DNA of 64,000 nucleotides from Paracoccus halophilus (lineage in GTDB: Bacteria > Pseudomonadota > Alphaproteobacteria > Rhodobacterales > Rhodobacteraceae). Every line of letters starts with the position of its first letter. The stretch's first letter is position 1. Below, piece by piece: positions 55,741 through 64,000 of the stretch. Made by a program: the position numbers and the translations under genes. The notes beneath the pieces were generated by a model. It searched no databases, had not been told where the DNA came from, and saw nothing but the letters and a program-made list of their open reading frames with translations. Location of the stretch: NCBI RefSeq assembly GCF_000763905.1, contig NZ_JRKN01000002.1, positions 186,001-250,000 of the forward strand, read 5' to 3'.

Positions 55741-56595
55741 TCACCGGCGATCGGCCGCGAAACTGTCGCATTGCGCCATCTGACCCGACTCGAAACCGCG
55801 CCGGAACCACGCCATGCGCTGCTCGGACGAGCCATGGGTAAAGGCATCCGGCACGACCGCGCGGCCGGCATTCTGCATCAGCGTGTCGTCGCCCACCGCG
55901 GCGGCGGCGGTCATCGCCTCTTCGACATCGCCGGGTTCGATGGTCCCGAACTGCTCATGCGCCTGACGCGCCCAGATCCCGGCCAGGCAATCGGCCTGCA
56001 GCTCGGTCAGGACCGAGATGCGGTTGGCCGCGCCCTCGCTGGATTGCTGCCGCGCCCGCATGGTCTGCCCCAGAATGCCCAGCACGTTCTGGACATGGTG
56101 GCCGATCTCATGCGCGATGACATAGGCATAGGCGAAATCCCCGCCCGCGCCCATGCGCCGGCTCATCGTGGCGAAAAACGCGGTGTCCAGATAGATGGTC
56201 TGATCGCCGGGGCAATAGAACGGCCCCATCGCCGATTGCGCCGTGCCGCAGGCCGAGGAATCGATGCCCGAGAACATCACCAGCCGCGGCTCGCGATATT
56301 GCGTGCCGGCCTGCTGCGGCAGGACGCGCGCCCAGACATCCTCGGTATCGGCCAGAACGACGCTGACGAACTGGCCGATCTCCTGCTCTTGCGCGGTCAG
56401 TTCGCGGGTTTCGCCCTGCCCGCCGCCCTGATCCGTCGCGTTCATCAACGGCGAAATGTCGATCCCGAAGAAATAGCCGACGGCCAGAACGGCGATCAGC
56501 CCGAATATGCCCATGCCGCCGGCGGCCCGGCCGCGCCCGCCTCGGCCGCGCCGGTCCTGGACGTTTCTGCTGCCGCGTCTGCCCCGCCATTCCAT
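55741..56595 (-). CDS. Neutral zinc metallopeptidase (YpfJ/DUF1526 family)
   Basis: A 284-residue membrane-anchored protein with an Arg/Gly-rich cytoplasmic N-terminus, one helix (IFGLIAVLAVGYFFGI, ~30-45) and a periplasmic domain. The zinc motif HEIGH is at 162-166 (AHEIGHHVQNVLG), with CPGDQTIYLDTAFF upstream and ELQADCLAGIWAR supplying the third ligand Glu. Substrate unknown. Start at 56595 follows AGGGGG. Confidence 0.92.
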   Translation of the reverse strand: MEWRGRRGSRNVQDRRGRGGRGRAAGGMGIFGLIAVLAVGYFFGIDISPLMNATDQGGGQGETRELTAQEQEIGQFVSVVLADTEDVWARVLPQQAGTQYREPRLVMFSGIDSSACGTAQSAMGPFYCPGDQTIYLDTAFFATMSRRMGAGGDFAYAYVIAHEIGHHVQNVLGILGQTMRARQQSSEGAANRISVLTELQADCLAGIWARQAHEQFGTIEPGDVEEAMTAAAAVGDDTLMQNAGRAVVPDAFTHGSSEQRMAWFRRGFESGQMAQCDSFAADRR

Positions 56596-56739
56596 CGCCA
56601 CCCCCTCGCCACGCTCACGCGGCCGTAAACTCCTGCTCAACGAAGATTTATCGAAAACCGCCGAGGCTACAACATTTTCGCGCCTTGACGGTTCCGGCCG
56701 CAGCCGTCATGCCCTGACCCGAGACCAACGGGGACCAGG

Positions 56740-57318
56740 ATGCTGCGCAGGCTATATGACTGGACGATGGGCCTGGCGGCGCGCCCATATGCGATGGCGG
56801 CGCTGTTCGCGGTCGCCTTTGTCGAAAGCTCGTTCTTTCCGATACCGCCCGATGTGCTGCTGATCCCGATGGTGCTGGCGGCGCGCGCGCGCTGGTGGCG
56901 GATCGCGGCGCTCGCGACCGTCGGCTCGGTGCTGGGCGGGATGTTCGGCTACTGGATCGGCGCCGCGCTGATGGAGAGCTGGGGCCAGCCGATCCTGGCC
57001 TTTTACGGCAAGGAGGATGCCTATGCCACGCTGTCCGGCCGGTTCGACACATGGGGCGGATGGGCGGTGCTGATCGCGGGCGTCACCCCGTTTCCCTACA
57101 AGGTCATCACCATATTTTCCGGCGCGGTGAACCTGTCGCTGCCGGTTTTCATCGGCGTGTCGATCCTCGCCCGGGCGCTGCGCTTTTTCGTCGTCGCCTG
57201 GCTCCTGTGGCGCTATGGCCCGCCGATCCGCGATTTCATCGAGCGCCGGCTGGGCCTGATGTTCACCATCTTCATCGTCGGTCTGGTCGGCGGCTTTGTC
57301 CTGCTGAGGTATCTGTGA
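56740..57318 (+). CDS. YqaA/DedA-type membrane protein
   Basis: A 192-residue VTT-domain (SNARE-associated) protein with five or six hydrophobic segments. Landmarks are FVESSFFPIPPDVLLIPMVLA and the re-entrant loop ITIFSGAVNLSLPVFI after the FPYK motif. DedA/YqaA proteins are linked to lipid-carrier flipping. The stop precedes the dsbB start by one base. Confidence 0.88.
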   Translation: MLRRLYDWTMGLAARPYAMAALFAVAFVESSFFPIPPDVLLIPMVLAARARWWRIAALATVGSVLGGMFGYWIGAALMESWGQPILAFYGKEDAYATLSGRFDTWGGWAVLIAGVTPFPYKVITIFSGAVNLSLPVFIGVSILARALRFFVVAWLLWRYGPPIRDFIERRLGLMFTIFIVGLVGGFVLLRYL

Positions 57319-57319
57319 C

Positions 57320-57817
57320 ATGAGCGATTCCGAACGTCCCTTTCAGCTTGCGATCTTCGCCGCGATCGGCTCGGCGGCGCTGCTCGCCGGTGCGCTTGGC
57401 TTTCAGGCGGCGGGCTATGCGCCGTGCGAATTGTGCATCCTGCAGCGCTGGCCGCATCTGGTGGCGGCGGCGACCGGGCTGCTGATCTGGTTCATCGGCT
57501 GGCGGCGCGGGCTGGCGCTCCTGGGCCTGGCTGCCGCGCTGGTCGCGATGGCGCTGGCGATCTATCATTCGGGGGTCGAGCTGAAACTCTGGGCCGGGCC
57601 GCAGCATTGCTCGGGCGGCGTCTCGGGGCTGGCGCGGATGTCGCCGCAGGACCTGATGGCGGCGTTGGAGAGCGCGCCCGTGGTCCGCTGCGACGAAGTG
57701 GCCTGGAGCCTTTTCGGCATTTCCATGGCCGGCTGGAACGCGATCTTCTCGGCCGGGCTCTCGGCGCTGTGGCTGGCCTCGGTCCGGGGCCGCAAAGCGG
57801 CCGCCGGCACCGTCTGA
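57320..57817 (+). CDS. Disulfide bond formation protein B
   Basis: A 165-residue DsbB-like quinone reductase with four helices. The quinone-proximal pair Cys36/Cys39 lies in APCELCILQRWPH and the second pair Cys97/Cys124 in QHCSGG and VRCDEV. It re-oxidises DsbA using ubiquinone. The gene is one base behind the YqaA-type gene, so the two form an operon. Confidence 0.9.
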   Translation: MSDSERPFQLAIFAAIGSAALLAGALGFQAAGYAPCELCILQRWPHLVAAATGLLIWFIGWRRGLALLGLAAALVAMALAIYHSGVELKLWAGPQHCSGGVSGLARMSPQDLMAALESAPVVRCDEVAWSLFGISMAGWNAIFSAGLSALWLASVRGRKAAAGTV

Positions 57818-57921
57818 GACCCTGTTTTCCCGCGATTTCCGGCGCCGCCGCACCCCATCGAGATTGCACCTTCGGCTGGTATGGGATAGACCGCTGATCA
57901 ACAAAATGTTGAGGCGACCCA

Positions 57922-60681
<2,760 letters not shown>

Positions 60682-60753
60682 TTTCCGGGCCTGACACGGC
60701 GGGGCGCGTCACGCGCCCGGCCCAAACCGCGCGGAAAGGCATGAGGAGCAGCC

Positions 60754-61839
60754 TTGCAATCGGGTGACTCGCAGCTGCGCGAACGGCTACAGACCGGCTT
60801 TCTGGGGGTCGTGGCCTTTGCCCTGATCCTGTTCATGCTGGTTCAGGCACGCTTCATCCTGATCTGTCTGGCCATCGCGGTCATCGTGTTCGCGCTGACC
60901 AGCGACGCGATCTCGGCCTTTGCCCGGCTCAAGGTGCCGAACTGGCTGGCGACGACGCTTGCCTTGTTCGCCATCGCCGTGGGGCTGCTATGGGCGGCAA
61001 CGGCGGTGGTGGCGCAGATCAACGAGATCGTCTCGACCGCGATCCTCTATTCCGACCGCGCGCAGGAGGTGCTGCGCCGGCTGGCCGCCGATTTCAGCCC
61101 CGGCGCGCAGGAAACGCTGGCGACCTTTCTAAGCAATATCAATCTTGTCGGCTGGATGCGTTCGGCCGCCGGGCAGGCCTCGAACCTAATTTCGGGCGCC
61201 GTGCTCACCGTGACCTTCACCGCCTTCATGTTCGCCGAGCGCGCCTGGTTTCCGATCAAGGTCGAACGGCTGGCCGGCGACGAGGCCCGCGCGCGCCATG
61301 TGCTGGCGATCATCGGCTCGATCACCCGGCGGGTGAACCGTTACCTGTTGGTCAAGTCGGTGATCAGCCTGGTCACGGCGCTGCTGATCTGGTCGGTTTT
61401 CCGGGTCGCGGGGCTGGAACTGGCGGGCGCGATCGCCATGCTGACCTTCATTCTGAACTTCATTCCCACGATCGGCTCGATCATTGCCACGGTGATCGCG
61501 GTGATCCTGGTGCTGGCCCAGACCGGCGACCCGACGACGACACTGCTGATCGGCGGCGCCTGCACGATGGTGCAATTCCTGATCGGCAATATTCTGGACC
61601 CGCTTCTGCTGGGTCAGACATTGCGGCTGTCCTCCTTTGGGATCGTGCTGTCGCTGGCCTTCTGGGGCGCGATCTGGGGCATTGCCGGGATGTTCCTGGC
61701 GGTGCCGATCATGGTCGGGGCCATGATCGTCTGCGCCCATATCCCCTGGCTGCGCCCGATCGCCATCATGCTGTCCCATGAGGGCCTGCCCGACGAGGGC
61801 GAGAACGACGACGATCAGGGCTTTCGCGACGCGGCCTGA
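60754..61839 (+). CDS. AI-2E family transporter (TqsA/PerM-like)
   Basis: A 361-residue membrane protein with about eight helices. The N-terminal half begins LQTGFLGVVAFALILFMLVQ, and the typical C-terminal block is FILNFIPTIGSIIATVIAVI with GNILDPLLLGQTLRLSSFGI. Family members export or exchange small ions or signals; the substrate is unknown. TTG start behind GAGGAG. The C-terminus is acidic (EGENDDDQGFRD). Confidence 0.9.
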   Translation: MQSGDSQLRERLQTGFLGVVAFALILFMLVQARFILICLAIAVIVFALTSDAISAFARLKVPNWLATTLALFAIAVGLLWAATAVVAQINEIVSTAILYSDRAQEVLRRLAADFSPGAQETLATFLSNINLVGWMRSAAGQASNLISGAVLTVTFTAFMFAERAWFPIKVERLAGDEARARHVLAIIGSITRRVNRYLLVKSVISLVTALLIWSVFRVAGLELAGAIAMLTFILNFIPTIGSIIATVIAVILVLAQTGDPTTTLLIGGACTMVQFLIGNILDPLLLGQTLRLSSFGIVLSLAFWGAIWGIAGMFLAVPIMVGAMIVCAHIPWLRPIAIMLSHEGLPDEGENDDDQGFRDAA

Positions 61840-61899
61840 CGCATCGCCACCGCCGCCCGCCGCGCAATCCCCGGCGGGCCGTTCCGGCGGCAGGCGGCG

Positions 61900-64000
61900 T
61901 CAGCGGTCGCCGTCCCCATCGCCGTCACTGTCGCCATCGTCCTCGTCATCGCCGCGATAGCCGCCTTCGGGCGCCTCGTTTCGGATCGAGGCACGCGGCA
62001 GTCCGGGCGGCGGATCGTCGCCCTGCGTCGCGGCGGCCGTGTCCCCGGCTGTGCCGGCGGCATCGCCCGCATCCCTGGCCAGGGCCAGCGCCTCGGGATT
62101 GCGCAGCCAGAGGTCGCGCTGAGCAAAGGGGATCTCGATGCCTTCGGCGGCAAAACGCTCGGCGATCTGGTGGTTGATCTCGGATGTCACGCCCAGCCCG
62201 CCATTGATGTCCGAAAGCATGGCGCGGATCTCGAAATCCATGCTGTCGGCGCCGAAGCCGCGAAACAGGATGAACGGCGCGGGGTTGATCAGAACCGTGG
62301 GCTGGTTCTCGGCGATCTCCATCAGGATCTTCGCCACCTTGCGGGTATCGCTGCCATAGGCCACGCCCACCGGCACGATGATCCGCCCGGTCAGGTTGCC
62401 GCGCGTCCAGTTGGTCACCGGCTGGGTGATCAGATCCGAGTTCGGGACGATGATCTCGTTGCGGTCAAAGGTCTGGATCTGGGTGGCGCGCACCGCCATC
62501 TTCTTGACGATGCCCTGCTTGCCGCCGACATCGATCCAGTCGCCCACCGCCACCGGCCGCTCGATCAGCAGGATGATGCCCGAGACGAAATTCGACACCA
62601 CCTGCTGCATGCCGAAGCCGATGCCCACCGACAGCGCACCGGCGACGAAGGCCAGCGAGGTCAGGTCGATCCCGGCCGAGTTGATCGCCAGCATCGCGGC
62701 GAGGCCGATCCCGACATAGCCGATGATCGACACCACCGCGTTCTGCCCGCCCTTGTCCATCTGCGTCTTGGGCAGGATCGAGCTGCGAAAGGCGCCCTGC
62801 ACGAAATGCGTCAGCCCGTAGCCGATGCCGAAGACCACCAGGAATGTCAGGATACCCATCGGCGACAACCGCACGCCGCCGAAGGAAAACCCCTCCTGCG
62901 CCCGGATCCAGGCCTCGGACAGGTCCATGAGGCGCGCGCCCCAGATCAGCGCGAACAGCGGGATCGAGGGCAGGATCACCAGAAAGCCGATCAGCACCGG
63001 GATCAGGGATTCGCGCGCCGACCCGTCGCGGACCGCCAGCATGTAGAGATCGGCGATGAAATCCTGCAGGATGACCAGGAAGCCGACCAGCGCCAGCGTC
63101 AGCACCGATGCCCAGAGGATCGCATTGGCCGCCGTCACATATCCGAAGGCCGCCGCGACCGGCGCGAGCAGCGCGACCGGCCGTCCGACCATCGCCAGCA
63201 GCACCATGATGCGGATGCGGTAATACTGTGTTTCCTGCCCTTCCTGACCTTCCGAGCGCTTGAGCCGGCGCAGGATATTGCACAGGGACATCAGATAGAA
63301 CGCGCCCAGCAGGATCAGCAGGAAATGCCAGACCCCGGCCGAGGCGTCGCTGAGGGGTTCGGGGATGGCTCCGGCCATGCGCTCGCTGCCGCTGTTGAAC
63401 CCGCCGAGCGGCAGGACCGAGCCGGTGAAAAGCTGGTGCAGCGCCAGCGCCGTGGCCAGCATTCTGGTGCGGAAACGCGCCTGACCGCGCTGCTTTTCGG
63501 TGAGCGGCAGGGGCGGGATGCCGACGAAACCGGCATCCGGGAACATCCTGCGGCCCAGCCAGATACCGCCGAACAGGCTGAGCGCCGCAAGGGGCACCGA
63601 TAACAGGATCGGCCGGCCCCAGCTGGCGAACAGATCGGTGGCATAAAGCGCGCTCGCGGCCAGGATCACGCCGATCATCGGAATCGCGATCTGGCCCAGC
63701 GACACGCCAAAGATCAGCGCCGCGCGCGAATTCTCGCTGGCGCGCCCGGACAGCACCCCGGGCAGCGTATCGACCAGTCTGCGGCCCCGCGTCAGCAGCC
63801 ACAGCGCCAGCAGCAGGAAGCCGGCGATAAAGGGCACATTGTCGCGCAGCCCGGTCAGGCCGCCATTGGCCTCCCAGCGGGTCCTGACTTCGTCATAGAC
63901 ATTGGCCGCGACATTGCCCGCCTCGGCAACCGCCGGCGCCCAACGCGCGGGATTGACCGGCGAAGGCGTCTTGCGCATCAGCGCATCGGCCTGCTGCGCG
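61900..64000 (-). CDS. MscS-type mechanosensitive channel with large N-terminal membrane region, 5' end outside window
   Basis: The frame stays open to the window edge (AQQADAL precedes the first ATG at 63978), so the start lies beyond it. At least 700 residues: about ten helices, then the MscS pore helix AGALSVGIGFGMQQVVSNFV and the beta domain RPVAVGDWIDVGGKQG and IIVPNSDLI, the MscS signature. The pre-membrane N-terminus is part of the DUF3772-type periplasmic domain. It ends in a disordered acidic tail rich in Asp-Gly pairs (DGDSDGDGDGDR). Confidence 0.9.
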   Translation of the reverse strand, partial: AQQADALMRKTPSPVNPARWAPAVAEAGNVAANVYDEVRTRWEANGGLTGLRDNVPFIAGFLLLALWLLTRGRRLVDTLPGVLSGRASENSRAALIFGVSLGQIAIPMIGVILAASALYATDLFASWGRPILLSVPLAALSLFGGIWLGRRMFPDAGFVGIPPLPLTEKQRGQARFRTRMLATALALHQLFTGSVLPLGGFNSGSERMAGAIPEPLSDASAGVWHFLLILLGAFYLMSLCNILRRLKRSEGQEGQETQYYRIRIMVLLAMVGRPVALLAPVAAAFGYVTAANAILWASVLTLALVGFLVILQDFIADLYMLAVRDGSARESLIPVLIGFLVILPSIPLFALIWGARLMDLSEAWIRAQEGFSFGGVRLSPMGILTFLVVFGIGYGLTHFVQGAFRSSILPKTQMDKGGQNAVVSIIGYVGIGLAAMLAINSAGIDLTSLAFVAGALSVGIGFGMQQVVSNFVSGIILLIERPVAVGDWIDVGGKQGIVKKMAVRATQIQTFDRNEIIVPNSDLITQPVTNWTRGNLTGRIIVPVGVAYGSDTRKVAKILMEIAENQPTVLINPAPFILFRGFGADSMDFEIRAMLSDINGGLGVTSEINHQIAERFAAEGIEIPFAQRDLWLRNPEALALARDAGDAAGTAGDTAAATQGDDPPPGLPRASIRNEAPEGGYRGDDEDDGDSDGDGDGDR

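Overview
The window is high-GC, gene-dense chromosomal DNA from an alphaproteobacterium of the Rhodobacteraceae, most likely Paracoccus or a close relative. The strongest sign is a cytochrome c550 gene (cycA type) directly upstream of an aa3 cytochrome oxidase subunit I gene, an arrangement known from Paracoccus denitrificans. MipZ, a complete Na+-NQR, a GyrA with natural Ala at the quinolone position, and an ffh/rpsP/rimM/trmD/rplS/rpmE run all fit. No transposase, IS or CRISPR array is visible, so most of the window is core genome plus four catabolic or accessory blocks.

Left part (1-15.4 kb): an RND periplasmic adaptor (cut by the window edge), mipZ, then a minus-strand translation/secretion operon reading ffh, GNAT acetyltransferase, chorismate mutase, rpsP, rimM, trmD, rplS, rpmE. 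It has a good promoter and structured leader in front of ffh and a strong terminator after rpmE. Next come a DMT permease, a sulfotransferase-like protein, a RatA/Coq10-type START protein, guaA, a ThiE-like protein, trmJ, ctaA and an M32 carboxypeptidase.

Amino-sugar block (15.4-25.4 kb): two divergent operons face each other across an AT-rich control region with two inverted copies of a paired operator. One side has a BadF-type sugar kinase, a GntR/UTRA repressor, an SIS deaminase (NagB-II type) and nagA. The other has a murQ-like etherase, a complete sugar ABC importer and a Gfo/Idh/MocA dehydrogenase. Together they look like uptake and breakdown of free N-acetylglucosamine/N-acetylmuramic acid; the dehydrogenase step is unassigned.

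Ketone/acid blocks (25.5-36.9 kb): a Baeyer-Villiger-type monooxygenase, an HSL-family esterase and an acyl-CoA ligase form one operon divergent from an AraC/VirS-like regulator. This resembles a compact version of the mycobacterial virS/mymA locus. Beside it lies a TRAP transporter with an FMN hydroxy-acid dehydrogenase, an L-idonate-5-dehydrogenase-like enzyme and a GntR/FCD regulator.

Respiratory block (37-45.1 kb): nqrABCDEF, with the maturation genes apbE and nqrM placed upstream in divergent orientation. Then follows a two-gene phage-tail-like cassette (45.3-47.7 kb) carrying an SGNH esterase-like tail protein, beside tRNA-Leu(GAG). The right part holds metH, lipB, cycA, ctaD, a DUF2244 protein, a zinc metallopeptidase, a YqaA-type membrane protein, dsbB, gyrA, an AI-2E family transporter and a large MscS channel cut by the window edge.

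All calls come from reading the sequence and translations; no database search was run.
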